A DNA stretch of 64,000 nt from JBGPQJ01 sp963709295 (lineage in GTDB: Bacteria; Chloroflexota; Anaerolineae; Anaerolineales; Villigracilaceae): assembly GCA_963709295.1 (NCBI GenBank), contig CAVPVW010000003.1, forward strand, positions 248,001 through 312,000, given 5' to 3'. Position numbers and translations under genes: made by a program. Of this stretch, positions 16,122-24,960 are shown in pieces. The notes under the pieces were generated by a model that was not told where the DNA came from, searched no databases, and worked only from the letters and a program-made list of their open reading frames with translations. Position 1 is the first letter of the stretch; the number at the start of each line of letters is the position of its first letter.

Positions 16122-17771
16122 ATGAATAATTTGCTCAATATCAAAACTCCTGCCGAGAACGTGGCTCAGACCCGCAAGGCAGACTATAACCTTTCCAATC
16201 ACGGAGTTGGCAACTTAAGACTTGCGTATTGGAACTTGCCCGTCGAATCGCTCTATGAAGAAGCGGTTTTTCGTGGAGAAGGTGCCATTGTTGCTGGAGG
16301 TTCTTTTGTTGTCAATACAGGCAAGCATACGGCCCGGTCAGCCAACGATAAGTTTGTTGTACGCGAGGTGACCTCTGAGGGGAATATCTGGTGGGGAGTC
16401 TACAATCGTCCATTTGAACCGTCCAAATTCGAAGTGTTATATGACCGCATGCTCGGGTTCCTTCAGGGTCGGGATGTTTTTATTCAGGATGTGTATGCCG
16501 GAGCTGATCCGCAATACCGTTTGCCCGTCAGAATTGTGACCGAACTGGCGTGGCACAGCATGTTTGCCCGAAACATGTTCATACTTCCTGAATCCCTTGA
16601 GGAGTATAAGCGATTTGTTCCTGAGTTTACGATCGTTGCCATGCCTTCTTTTAAAGGGGCACCTTCAGTTGACAATTCTGCCAGCGACACATTCATTTGC
16701 CTGTCATTTGAGAAAAAGCTTGCCATTATTGGAAATACCGCCTATGCCGGTGAGATAAAGAAATCAGTATTCACTATCTTAAATTACCTTCTCCCTTTGG
16801 AAGGTGTATTGTCAATGCACTGTTCGGCGAACGTCAATCCCGAAGACCCGAATGATGCCGCCCTATTCTTTGGTCTTTCTGGAACGGGAAAAACCACGCT
16901 TTCGGCGGATCCTAATCGCAGGTTGATAGGCGATGATGAACATGGATGGAGCGATGAAGGGGTGTTTAATTTTGAAGGCGGTTGTTACGCAAAGGTTATC
17001 GGCCTATCAGAGTCTGCTGAACCTGAGATTCACTCCACCACCCATCGCTACGGGACCATTCTTGAAAATGTACCCTTCGACCCGATCACGCGATTGATCG
17101 ATCTCGACGACGATTCGATCACCGAGAATACGCGCGCATCGTATCCGCTTGAGTTCATCGGCAATGCGGTGCCGGAGAAAAAATCAGGCCATCCGAAGAA
17201 TATCATCCTTCTCACCTGCGATGCAAGCGGTGTCATGCCGCCGATTGCACGGTTGACTCCTGACCAGGCGTTGTACCAGTTTATTTCCGGGTACACCTCC
17301 AAGATCGCGGGGACCGAAGTTGGGCTTGGAAAAGAACCGGAGATCACTTTTTCAGCCTGTTTTGGCGGCCCGTTCATGGTTCATCATCCCTATCGTTATG
17401 CGGAGCTGCTAAGAGGGAAGATTGAAAGGTATGGAGTCAAATGCTGGCTGGTGAACACCGGTTGGGTGGGCGGTCCGTATGGAATTGGGAAACGAATTTC
17501 GATCAAGCATACACGGGCATTGTTAAATGCGGTTCTTTCTGGAAAATTAGAAAAAGTAAAATATTACAGCGACCCGATATTTGGATTTGAAGTGCCAAAA
17601 TCCTGCCCGGATGTACCCGAGGGGGTATTGGAACCCTGGTCCTCCTGGCCAAGCCGGGAAGAGTACGATAAACGCTACCGCGACCTCGCTGCGAGGTTCC
17701 AGGAAAATTTCTCAAAGTTTGCTGATCACACCTCTCGGCAAGTGATCGATGCGGGTCCTAAAGTCAAGTGA
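16122..17771 (+). CDS. pckA: Phosphoenolpyruvate carboxykinase (ATP)
   Basis: PckA converts oxaloacetate plus ATP into PEP and CO2, linking the citric acid cycle to gluconeogenesis. The 549-residue protein carries the kinase-specific P-loop GLSGTGKTTLS and the metal-binding GDDEHGW just after it, which identify the ATP-dependent family. The ATG at 16122 is chosen because AGGAG (16108-16112) lies nine bases upstream; a GTG at 16116 is too close to it. It forms a probable pair with the preceding aminotransferase. Together with sucCD elsewhere in the window it indicates an operating C4 metabolism. Confidence 0.96.
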   Translation: MNNLLNIKTPAENVAQTRKADYNLSNHGVGNLRLAYWNLPVESLYEEAVFRGEGAIVAGGSFVVNTGKHTARSANDKFVVREVTSEGNIWWGVYNRPFEPSKFEVLYDRMLGFLQGRDVFIQDVYAGADPQYRLPVRIVTELAWHSMFARNMFILPESLEEYKRFVPEFTIVAMPSFKGAPSVDNSASDTFICLSFEKKLAIIGNTAYAGEIKKSVFTILNYLLPLEGVLSMHCSANVNPEDPNDAALFFGLSGTGKTTLSADPNRRLIGDDEHGWSDEGVFNFEGGCYAKVIGLSESAEPEIHSTTHRYGTILENVPFDPITRLIDLDDDSITENTRASYPLEFIGNAVPEKKSGHPKNIILLTCDASGVMPPIARLTPDQALYQFISGYTSKIAGTEVGLGKEPEITFSACFGGPFMVHHPYRYAELLRGKIERYGVKCWLVNTGWVGGPYGIGKRISIKHTRALLNAVLSGKLEKVKYYSDPIFGFEVPKSCPDVPEGVLEPWSSWPSREEYDKRYRDLAARFQENFSKFADHTSRQVIDAGPKVK

Positions 17772-17835
17772 TCTCTATTTAGTTCCAGGGAAAAATTGTT
17801 GATATACTTGCATAAAAAATTGAGGAGAGAAAGAA

Positions 17836-18219
17836 ATGTCGAAAGCTCAAGAAAAAGGAAAAACAACTTCAAAACCCAAACGCGGAGCCTTGTGGGGAAC
17901 CTGGTTGGTTTTATTGATGCTGCATGGGTTGGGAGCACTGTGGCTCGCGTATGTCTCGCAGAATCCCGAGTATGCTGATAACCGAAGCTTGATCGTGACC
18001 TCCCTTGTTATCGCCGCACTTCTTCAGGTTATCGGAGTTATTGGCATGTGGTTCTGGAAAACCTGGGGTTTGTATCTCTTTATCGCTGTCGCATTTATTC
18101 AAATGGCCGCGCATATGGTTCTGACCGCAACGGTCTGGGTTGGTTTTTATGATGCAATTCCTCTGATTGTTACAGGCTATATACTCAATTACAAAAAACT
18201 TCTGCAGCATTATCGCTAA
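17836..18219 (+). CDS. Small four-helix membrane protein of unknown function
   Basis: This 127-residue protein begins with a charged cytoplasmic stretch (about residues 1-20, Lys-rich) and then shows four hydrophobic segments spanning about 23-41, 55-72, 76-95 and 100-118, ending with a basic tail. No catalytic or ligand motif was recognised. AGGAG stands a few bases before ATG 17836. It lies 64 bases after pckA and is followed by a hairpin, so it may be the last gene of that transcript. The repeated Trp residues in and near the helices suggest a compact integral-membrane bundle, but no function is assigned. Confidence 0.75.
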   Translation: MSKAQEKGKTTSKPKRGALWGTWLVLLMLHGLGALWLAYVSQNPEYADNRSLIVTSLVIAALLQVIGVIGMWFWKTWGLYLFIAVAFIQMAAHMVLTATVWVGFYDAIPLIVTGYILNYKKLLQHYR

Positions 18220-18246
18220 GGTTCCCAGGAAAGAATTTATTTTCAG

Positions 18247-18270
18247 AAGGGCTGACTTATGTCAGCCCTT
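18247..18270 (+). terminator. Terminator-like hairpin
   Basis: A perfect 10-bp stem, AAGGGCTGAC with GTCAGCCCTT, has a TTAT loop. The following sequence is only weakly T-rich, so termination is likely but not certain. Confidence 0.5.
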
Positions 18271-18322
18271 CGTTGTATGGCATGTACTATAATTACACTA
18301 TCAAACTTGCATGGAGAACCTA

Positions 18323-19537
18323 ATGGAAGACCAGAAATACAAGCTGTATACATACAGGTGGGTGGTCCTGGCAGTATTCGCTTTTGTCAACCTAACCATC
18401 CAAATACTCTGGATTTCATACGCTCCCATCACCGGACCGGCAGCTGAGTATTATGGGGTGGATGACATCCAAATTGGTCTTCTGGCGATGTCATTCATGA
18501 TTGCTTTTATCCCTCTCTCGATACCCGTGTCGTGGGCGATAGACACTTATGGATTTCGCCCGGCCGTTGGCGTCGGCGTCATATTAATGGGCGTATTTGG
18601 CCTCCTGCGTGGTTTTGCCGGGCAAAATTACTCGCTGGTCTTATTGGCAACAATTGGGATTGCGATAGCGCAGCCCTTCCTGCTTAATGCTTGGACAACC
18701 GTTCCTGCAAAGTGGTTTGCCTTGGGAGAGCGTGCAACAGCGGTGGGGATCGTCACGCTTGGCAATTTGTTGGGAACTGGAATTGGCATGGCCGTGACGC
18801 CTCTTTTGCTTGAATCTATGACTATCGATGAAATCCAGTTGATCTACGGGAGCATCGCCGCTTTATCGGCGTTGTTGTTTATATTCCTTGCCAGGGAAAA
18901 TCCGCCCACCCCGCCCTGTCCTCCGGGGAAAGAAGTCCGAGCGTTGGTGCTGGATGGCCTGCGGCATGCATTGAAAGTCAAGGATTTCTTGCTGTATTTG
19001 GTTATTGTATTCGTTGGATTGGGTCTTTTCAACGGACTAACGACCTGGGTGGAAGGGATCGTTCGACCAAGAGGATTTACGCCGGCTGATGCGGGTGCTA
19101 TCGGAGCACTGATGCTGGTAGGTGGATTGCTCGGAGCGGTTATTATCCCGGCCCTCTCGGATAGACAAACGAAAAGGAAGAAATTTCTTCTTTTGGGATT
19201 CTCACTGGCGATCCCCGCCTTGATAGGGTTGACCTACGCAGAAACGAGCTGGGGCTTGTACATCTCCGCGTTTATCCTTGGATTTTTTCTTGTAAGTTCA
19301 TTTCCGGTCGGGATGCAGTATGCAGCCGAAATTACCAATCCCACCCCTGAAGGCACATCGAATGGACTGGTTCAATTGTGCGGGCAGGCAGCGGTGGTGT
19401 TCGTTTATTTGATGGAAGTAATGAGAGCGCCGGATGGTTCTTTCACGCCATCTTTGCTCTTATCTGTTGCCCTGTTGGCGGCTTGCCTGTTGGTGATTAC
19501 CCGAATGCGGGATCCCAAATCGCGACAATCAATATAA
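18323..19537 (+). CDS. Major facilitator superfamily transporter
   Basis: This 404-residue protein has twelve hydrophobic segments in two bundles of six, with a cytoplasmic basic loop in the middle (near KDFLLY, about residue 220). The loop between helices 2 and 3 reads SWAIDTYGFRPA, a form of the MFS GxxxDRxGRR signature. A second version, LSDRQTKRKK, follows helix 8. The best start is ATG 18323 with GGAGA five bases upstream, rather than ATG 18311. A TATAAT at 18288-18293 may drive it. The substrate is not evident; similar transporters include FLVCR-like and organic-anion carriers. Confidence 0.85.
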   Translation: MEDQKYKLYTYRWVVLAVFAFVNLTIQILWISYAPITGPAAEYYGVDDIQIGLLAMSFMIAFIPLSIPVSWAIDTYGFRPAVGVGVILMGVFGLLRGFAGQNYSLVLLATIGIAIAQPFLLNAWTTVPAKWFALGERATAVGIVTLGNLLGTGIGMAVTPLLLESMTIDEIQLIYGSIAALSALLFIFLARENPPTPPCPPGKEVRALVLDGLRHALKVKDFLLYLVIVFVGLGLFNGLTTWVEGIVRPRGFTPADAGAIGALMLVGGLLGAVIIPALSDRQTKRKKFLLLGFSLAIPALIGLTYAETSWGLYISAFILGFFLVSSFPVGMQYAAEITNPTPEGTSNGLVQLCGQAAVVFVYLMEVMRAPDGSFTPSLLLSVALLAACLLVITRMRDPKSRQSI

Positions 19538-19569
19538 CCGAGAAGTAATTCCGCTCGGTTGCAGATATT

Positions 19570-19884
19570 TCAAACATTGTCTTTTCTCTGATTTCTACTA
19601 AGTGAATTTAAAGTCTCGATAAGGGGCTGTATTTCCTGCGGAGCCGTTCCATCGCCGGTTCTTATGGTATGTGTCCACTCCTGGGATTCGACAGTAATCG
19701 TATATGAAAATTGATCCGGGATGTTTTGCGGCATCTCTAAATTTTCAGGCAAGGTGAGAAAATCTACTTGATCAATTAGTGTCTTAAGTTTCTCTGCTTC
19801 CTCGTGAGGTAAGTCTTCCAGGTTGAAGGTATACGACGTCGTCGTCCCCATGAATCCACCGGATCGTTCATAGATGATGTTCAT
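19570..19884 (-). CDS. Emfourin-like protealysin inhibitor
   Basis: This 104-residue cytoplasmic protein matches the emfourin type of M4 peptidase inhibitor. It starts MNIIYERSGGFMG, continues with a region predicted as short strands around LPHEEAEKLKTLI, and then has PDQFSYTITVE and a final helix. In studied bacteria emfourin genes stand next to protealysin-like proteases and the protein binds the protease with high affinity. That is the arrangement here: the M4 gene ends 23 bases upstream on the same strand. The ATG at 19884 has AGAGG a few bases upstream. The assignment rests on recalled family features and context. Confidence 0.8.
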   Translation of the reverse strand: MNIIYERSGGFMGTTTSYTFNLEDLPHEEAEKLKTLIDQVDFLTLPENLEMPQNIPDQFSYTITVESQEWTHTIRTGDGTAPQEIQPLIETLNSLSRNQRKDNV

Positions 19885-19907
19885 AAAGCCTCTTGAGTAG
19901 TACGTGA

Positions 19908-21039
19908 CTACGTCAGTCTGAGTTTCTGGAGCATGGATGGAAGACAGCCTGATGGCGATGGAGTGCCAGTTCCTCCCTGCGTGGCGTCTATCCCTACCGC
20001 ACTCCAGCCTTTTCTCACTGCCTGCTGCTCAAAACTCCCGGTCCCAAATTGCTCCCCGGCAGTCTGCCAGGTAGAAAATGCACCTTGCTGAAAGTTGGAA
20101 TCGTACTTGAGCTTATCCTTCAGTGTGCGATACCAGATTAGTCCCGCTTTTTCCCAAGCGTGTCCGCCGATCTCAATTGCTGTGACATAGAATGCATAGT
20201 TGGGAATTCCCGAATTTATATGGACGCCCCCATTGTCGCTGCTGGTGTTAACATACTTATCCATATGATCGGGTTGAGGATCCTTGCCAAGAATCGGGTC
20301 GTTGTAAGCAGTCCCCGGTGCTTTCATGGAGCGGATTCCCTTACCAGCGACGTTCGCAGTAAACAATCCTTCGCCGATGATCCAATCGGCGTCCACGGCC
20401 ATTTGCTGAAGTTGATATTGCTTGACCAGTGATCCGAACACATCTGAGAACGAACTCGTTGAGGGCTCCGGATTGCTGAAAATATGTCAAATTTGCCTCG
20501 AATTGAGTTACCCCGTGGGTTAATTCGTGGCCGACCACGTCGATGGCCTTTGTGAACCTGTTAAATAATTGTTGATCAGGAGGCAGGTCCTCGTCTCCGT
20601 CGCCGTACACCATCTGATTCCCGTTCCAGAAGGCGTTGTCGTAACCCTTTTGATAGTGTACGGTTAAATCCAGTTTCATCCCGTTATCGTCAATGGAATT
20701 ACGGTTGTAGATGGTTTTAAAGAGATCATAGGTCGCACCGCTGTAATCATAGGCTTCATTCACTGCCTGGTCTTGTACGGGTTGATCGCCTTCCTGCCGG
20801 ATTAATAGTCCAGGAAGCGAATTCCCTTGCTGTGCATTGTAGACGGTGCGTTTCTTGATATCAGAAACCAAAGTTCGGGATAAGGCAAGCAGCTCCCTCG
20901 CATCCTGACGTTGTCCACGCATTCGAGACGAAGCGACCATGTTCTTCACAGCTACTTTTTTCTGAGCCTCTGTTCCATTGGTTGCAATTTGTTTGAGCAT
21001 ATGTGGGGGTATGATGCAAAAAATCGGCGTTCGTTTCAT
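19908..21039 (-). CDS. Protealysin-like M4 metallopeptidase (one frameshift)
   Basis: This is a thermolysin-family zinc endopeptidase of the short-propeptide type. The N terminus has RTPIFCIIPPHML, the protealysin precursor motif with its inhibitory cysteine, and no signal peptide. The zinc site is VGHELTH, and the third ligand Glu lies in SGALNE. After that point the frame breaks: one extra base near 20453 turns the conserved SFSDVFGSLVKQY into nonsense ending at 20341. Dropping it gives a complete 376-residue enzyme with the later NSGIPNYAFY and WYRTL motifs. ATG 21039 has AAGGAAAAG upstream and is preferred to 21054. It pairs with the emfourin-like inhibitor gene downstream. Confidence 0.85.
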
Positions 21040-21090
21040 GTCTTTTCCTTCCATAATCGGACTATATTTATCAGTATAAAGCCATTTATT

Positions 21091-21130
21091 AAAAAAACAA
21101 TACCCTAAAGATGATTTCAGGGTATTGCTG
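21091..21130 (-). terminator. Terminator after the hflX pair
   Basis: CAATACCCT (21098-21106) pairs with AGGGTATTG (21119-21127), and on the minus strand a run of seven T follows. It closes the hflX and small-membrane-protein transcript before the M4 gene. Confidence 0.8.
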
Positions 21131-21151
21131 CGCAGAGTGATCTTTCAAAAT

Positions 21152-21364
21152 CTACAATGCTTGGGCTAGTAAAAAGCCCAGTATGGCGATGATCACGCCG
21201 AGATGGAGAAGGAGGTGGCTTGTTGCCAACCACCCAACGCCTGGAATTAGGTTCAATAGGAAGTTAAGAATAACAAGCAGGATCCCCAGAAGCGGCAGAA
21301 GACCTTTCCTGTGAGCAAGAAATTCTGAGGCGCGGTCGAGAAATTTCGATATCCAGTTGCTCAT
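21152..21364 (-). CDS. Small two-helix membrane protein
   Basis: This 70-residue protein has an amphipathic N terminus (about 1-20) and two hydrophobic helices, roughly residues 22-42 and 46-68, separated by PGVGWLATS. No known motif was recognised. Its ATG overlaps the TAA of hflX (TAATG), so translation is probably coupled to hflX, and a strong terminator follows. A role near HflX, for example in membrane association or stress response, would fit the coupling but is only an inference. Confidence 0.75.
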   Translation of the reverse strand: MSNWISKFLDRASEFLAHRKGLLPLLGILLVILNFLLNLIPGVGWLATSHLLLHLGVIIAILGFLLAQAL

Positions 21365-22716
21365 TAAATTTCCTCCTCTTCAACAATGGGGGGTTCTTCT
21401 TTGTAGTGCCAGTCTGAAAACTGCGCGGTCATTCTTCCGGGAATTTTTCCGACGATTTCAATGCCTCCATGGCCATGCTCGATTCGTTCAATCTGACCGG
21501 CTTCATGAAACAGGGAGATAAGCTGACCTTGCTGGTAGGGGAGTTTAACATGGATCGGAACCAGCTTTTCAAATAGTTCCCTTTGAATAAGGTCCAAAAG
21601 TTCACGGATTCCCGTTCCTTTTAATGCGGAAATTCCAATGGACTGTGGGTATTGAGATGCAATTTCCTGCGCTCGTTCGGGATTTCCCAGCAAGTCAATT
21701 TTATTCAATGCAGTAATAGCCGGAATGTGACCCGCATTAATTTCTTTAAGCGTGTACTGGACTGATTCGAACTGGCTGAATGCGTTGGGATGCGCCATAT
21801 CCACAACGTGAAGCAGCAGGTCCGCTTCAGCGATTTCCTCCAAAGTGGCGTGGAAGGCAGCGATCAGCATCGTGGGTAGTTTTTGGATAAAGCCCACGGT
21901 ATCTGTAAAGAGTGCCTGGTGGCCTCCAGGAAGCTCCACGCGGCGGGTAGTTGGGTCCAGGGTGGCAAACAGTTGATCCGCCACAAAAACGTCGGATTTA
22001 GTGATTTTATTGAGTAATGTGGACTTGCCGGCATTCGTGTAACCAACTAGGGCTACGGTTGGTATCCTGCTTCGTTTCCGCTGCGACCGGTACCTCGATC
22101 GGTGAGCTTCGACTTTCTCAAGTTCTTTCTTCAAGTGAGAGATCCTGGAACGGATCTGCCTTCGATCCACCTCGAGCTGTGTCTCGCCCGGTCCGCGCAG
22201 TCCAACGCCTCCGCCAGAACCCGTCCGTCCACCTCCGCCACCTGCCTGACGGGCGAGATGCGTCCATTGCCGGGTCAGGCGGGGAAGGTAGTACTCATAT
22301 TGTGCCAGTTCGACTTGAAGCATCCCCTCACGGGTGTGAGCATGCAGTGCAAATATATCCAGGATCAACGCTGTCCGATCCATCACCCGGACGTTATTGC
22401 CCAAAATTCTCTCAAGCTCACGAAGATGTCGAGGAGAAAGTTCATCGTCAAAGATCACCACGTTTGCCAAAGTTTCTTCGACAAGAGCTTTTAATTCCTC
22501 TGTTTTTCCCGCGCCGATGAATGTTTCCGGATTCGGGTGATCAAGTTTCTGGGTCAAATCTCCCACGACGTCCAACCCGGCTGTGTCTGAGAGCAAAGCC
22601 AGTTCGGTTAGAGAATCTTCAACAGAAAGCAGGCGCTGTTTCTTGTAAAAATCGACGCCGACTAAAAATGCTTTTTCTCTGGGAGGCTGAGTGGGATGGG
22701 GTGTCTTCTTTACCAT
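21364..22716 (-). CDS. hflX: Ribosome-associated GTPase HflX
   Basis: HflX binds stalled 70S or 50S ribosomes and splits them during stress. The 450-residue protein has the N-terminal HflX domain (about 30-190, with GGRTGSGGGVGLRGPGE as its glycine-rich signature), then the Obg-type G domain with GYTNAGKST, DTVGFI, NKIDL, and a C-terminal domain. It begins MVKKTPHPTQPPREKAF; no long extension is present. The start codon of a small membrane protein overlaps its stop. A terminator-like hairpin separates it from the histidine kinase gene upstream, so it probably has its own promoter. Confidence 0.95.
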   Translation of the reverse strand: MVKKTPHPTQPPREKAFLVGVDFYKKQRLLSVEDSLTELALLSDTAGLDVVGDLTQKLDHPNPETFIGAGKTEELKALVEETLANVVIFDDELSPRHLRELERILGNNVRVMDRTALILDIFALHAHTREGMLQVELAQYEYYLPRLTRQWTHLARQAGGGGGRTGSGGGVGLRGPGETQLEVDRRQIRSRISHLKKELEKVEAHRSRYRSQRKRSRIPTVALVGYTNAGKSTLLNKITKSDVFVADQLFATLDPTTRRVELPGGHQALFTDTVGFIQKLPTMLIAAFHATLEEIAEADLLLHVVDMAHPNAFSQFESVQYTLKEINAGHIPAITALNKIDLLGNPERAQEIASQYPQSIGISALKGTGIRELLDLIQRELFEKLVPIHVKLPYQQGQLISLFHEAGQIERIEHGHGGIEIVGKIPGRMTAQFSDWHYKEEPPIVEEEEI

Positions 22717-22742
22717 GGGATAATTTTATCGTTAAAACTTCA

Positions 22743-22764
22743 CCTCTCCCAATCCAGGGAGAGG
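22743..22764 (-). terminator. Terminator after the histidine kinase gene
   Basis: CCTCTCCC (22743-22750) pairs perfectly with GGGAGAGG (22757-22764) across six bases. On the minus strand TGAAGTTTTAA follows. It lies between the kinase stop and the hflX start. Confidence 0.55.
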
Positions 22765-22790
22765 AAGCTGTTATTTAGTTTCCCGAATGT

Positions 22791-23999
22791 CTACTCGGTT
22801 CCGAAGAGCTTGGCAAGTTTAGCGTCGGAAGCCTGGGAGCGTAGTGGGAGAAGAATGTGGAAAGTTGACCCCGGACATTTTTCCTCATCAAAGCCCGGGG
22901 ATTCCACCCAGATTGCTCCCCCATGTGCATCAATGATCCCGCGCGCGATAGCCAACCCCAGACCGGGACCGCCTCCCTTGAATTTTGTCTTTCCGCTCGA
23001 ATGAAGGGAAATTTCTCCAACCTGTTCGAATTTTTCGAAAATAGTTGCCTGATCTTCAACGGAAATCCCAATGCCCGTATCTGAAATTGTTGTTTCGATA
23101 AAGCCGGGTAAAACGCGGCCGTCAATTGTGATGGTTCCATCGTCAGGTGTAAATTTGATCGCATTAACCACCACATTCTTAAAAGCTTGATAAATTCGTT
23201 CCGGATCGGCAAATAGCAATTCTTCGCTTCCCGGGAATATTCGGAAATCAATCTTCTGGTTGCGGTCGGTAATTGTAGGCTTCAACTCTTCAAGCAAAAG
23301 TCCGACAATCCGGTTGATCCATATCGGTTGCAGATTCAATGATAAAAGTTTATTATCGATCAGCGACACATCGATCATATCGTCCACGATTTCTCTCAGT
23401 CGACGCATGCCAGTATGGATTCCCTTAAGAAGAGTCCGGGGCGGACTGTCATTCTCCTTTGGCAGCAAATCGCCTAGCATCGCCGTATAGCCCTCGATAA
23501 GTGTCAGTGGTGTTTTCAGCTCATGCGCAGCGACAGATATGAAATTGGATTTGCTCTTATCCAGCTTCTCGAGCTTTTGCTGGGATTGTTGCAATTCACT
23601 TGAGATGTACGCCACGCGGCTTTCCATATCGTAGGCGCCAGCCTTGGCAAGGCAATGGGTGTAATACGGAGTAAGGTTTACGATCATATCCAATGCCTGC
23701 TCGGAAGGCAGATTTTCCCGGGCGACATCGTAAGTCAGGGTGATAATTTCGTTCAAGACAGTAACGGCGTTATGTTCACCCCCCGTCAGATCCGTTTCCG
23801 TTCGGGCAGTTGCCCACTCCTGGATAATTGGATCCAACCAGGTGGGATCGCCTGTGTCAACCGCTTGTTCCAGCGCGTCGAAGAATTTTACGAGCTGACT
23901 CTCGAAATCCTCCCGCACACCGGCTCCGCGAGCGATCGCAAAAACCGATCGGCGGATGAGCGCAGGCCTTACTTTGTACACAAGTTGACTTGTAGTCAT
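22791..23999 (-). CDS. Soluble sensor histidine kinase
   Basis: This 402-residue kinase has no clear membrane segment. The N-terminal 130 residues are helical and resemble the globin-like or RsbRD-type sensor modules seen in stress signalling, but the match is not certain. A coiled coil (about 130-150) leads into the dimerisation domain, with the phospho-acceptor His159 in SVAAHELKTPL. The ATP-binding domain shows an N box (NVVVNAIKF), DTGIGI and GPGLGLAIA. No response regulator is adjacent, so the partner must be elsewhere, possibly among the orphan receivers of this window. The ATG at 23999 is divergent to nothing nearby; the M28 gene lies just upstream on the same strand. Confidence 0.88.
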   Translation of the reverse strand: MTTSQLVYKVRPALIRRSVFAIARGAGVREDFESQLVKFFDALEQAVDTGDPTWLDPIIQEWATARTETDLTGGEHNAVTVLNEIITLTYDVARENLPSEQALDMIVNLTPYYTHCLAKAGAYDMESRVAYISSELQQSQQKLEKLDKSKSNFISVAAHELKTPLTLIEGYTAMLGDLLPKENDSPPRTLLKGIHTGMRRLREIVDDMIDVSLIDNKLLSLNLQPIWINRIVGLLLEELKPTITDRNQKIDFRIFPGSEELLFADPERIYQAFKNVVVNAIKFTPDDGTITIDGRVLPGFIETTISDTGIGISVEDQATIFEKFEQVGEISLHSSGKTKFKGGGPGLGLAIARGIIDAHGGAIWVESPGFDEEKCPGSTFHILLPLRSQASDAKLAKLFGTE

Positions 24000-24049
24000 A
24001 TAGCTATAGTTTACGCGAAGTAACCATTTTGTGCAATTTGGCTGAGTGA

Positions 24050-24955
24050 TTAATTATTATTCTGAGAGGTGCTCGAATTTTGCAAAAGAATCCATTGCAA
24101 TAGTGTTTCCCCAACTATAGAAAGACTGTCCGGCGAAATTTTATCCAATGTGTCCTGAGACGTATGCCAAAATGGGTATTCGATGTCGATTATGTCCACC
24201 GCGGGGATGCCTGCTTCGATAAAGGGTAGATGGTCATCGATAATATTGTGTTTTGGTTCATTGATGAAATATGCTTCATACCCCAGGTTTTTTGCCACTT
24301 CCCAGATTTGCGAAGTGAGTTCAGGGTCGGAATTCAATTCCTTGTAGATGTTCAATTCACGGTCACCGATCATATCCACCACAATGACGGCTTTTGGGTG
24401 GAATTTCATGGTGGAGACAAAATAACGGGCTCCCAATATCCAGTCCCACCCTGAAATCCGTCCGTTATCTTCGGCATCTGTGAACAACAACCAAATGGGA
24501 AGGGTGTCATCCGGTAACACACGGGCCAATTCAACCAAGACCGCAACCCCGGATGCTCCATCGTTTGCGCCGGGAACAGGTTGTAATTTTAATTCCGGAT
24601 CCGGATCATTATCCGCAAATAACCGGCTGTCGTAATGGGCGACCAGGATGATTTCCGGTGATTCTTCTCCGCGGTAGGCAATGATATTCTTTATGGGATT
24701 TCCCAACATCTCTCCCTGCTGGATCGAAGGCTGCCAGCCAGAGATTTTCAACTCCTCCGTCAACCAATCGATGAAATTTTGATGTGCAGCGGATCCCGGC
24801 GTCCTGGGTCCAAAAGAAAGTTGTTTTTCCACATCGGCATAGGCCCGGTTTCCGTCAAACGAAATAGGTTCTTTGGGTTGAAGAAACAGTAAATAGACCC
24901 CGATCAGTGTCAATAAAATTGTTGAAAATAACAAGAGAGTGATTTTCTTCTTCAT
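24050..24955 (-). CDS. M28-family zinc peptidase or glutaminyl-cyclase-like enzyme, membrane-anchored
   Basis: An N-terminal Lys-rich stretch and one hydrophobic helix (about residues 5-25) act as signal anchor, placing the catalytic domain outside the membrane. Zinc-ligand motifs of the M28 family are visible: LVAHYDSR, GANDGASG, TDAEDNG, VVDMIGD and the late FWHTSQDT. The overall length of about 300 residues and the FGPRTPGS segment near the start are typical of glutaminyl-peptide cyclotransferase-like members, which can also be aminopeptidases. The ATG at 24955 was chosen, but a GTG at 24964 that overlaps the trmFO stop is equally possible. It follows trmFO closely and is probably co-transcribed. 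Confidence 0.85.
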   Translation of the reverse strand: MKKKITLLLFSTILLTLIGVYLLFLQPKEPISFDGNRAYADVEKQLSFGPRTPGSAAHQNFIDWLTEELKISGWQPSIQQGEMLGNPIKNIIAYRGEESPEIILVAHYDSRLFADNDPDPELKLQPVPGANDGASGVAVLVELARVLPDDTLPIWLLFTDAEDNGRISGWDWILGARYFVSTMKFHPKAVIVVDMIGDRELNIYKELNSDPELTSQIWEVAKNLGYEAYFINEPKHNIIDDHLPFIEAGIPAVDIIDIEYPFWHTSQDTLDKISPDSLSIVGETLLQWILLQNSSTSQNNN

Positions 24956-24960
24956 AAGTG

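Noticed and set aside
19536..19560. Inverted repeat AACCGAG/CTCGGTT after the MFS gene
   Set aside because: Seven pairs, long loop and no T-run; termination not supported.
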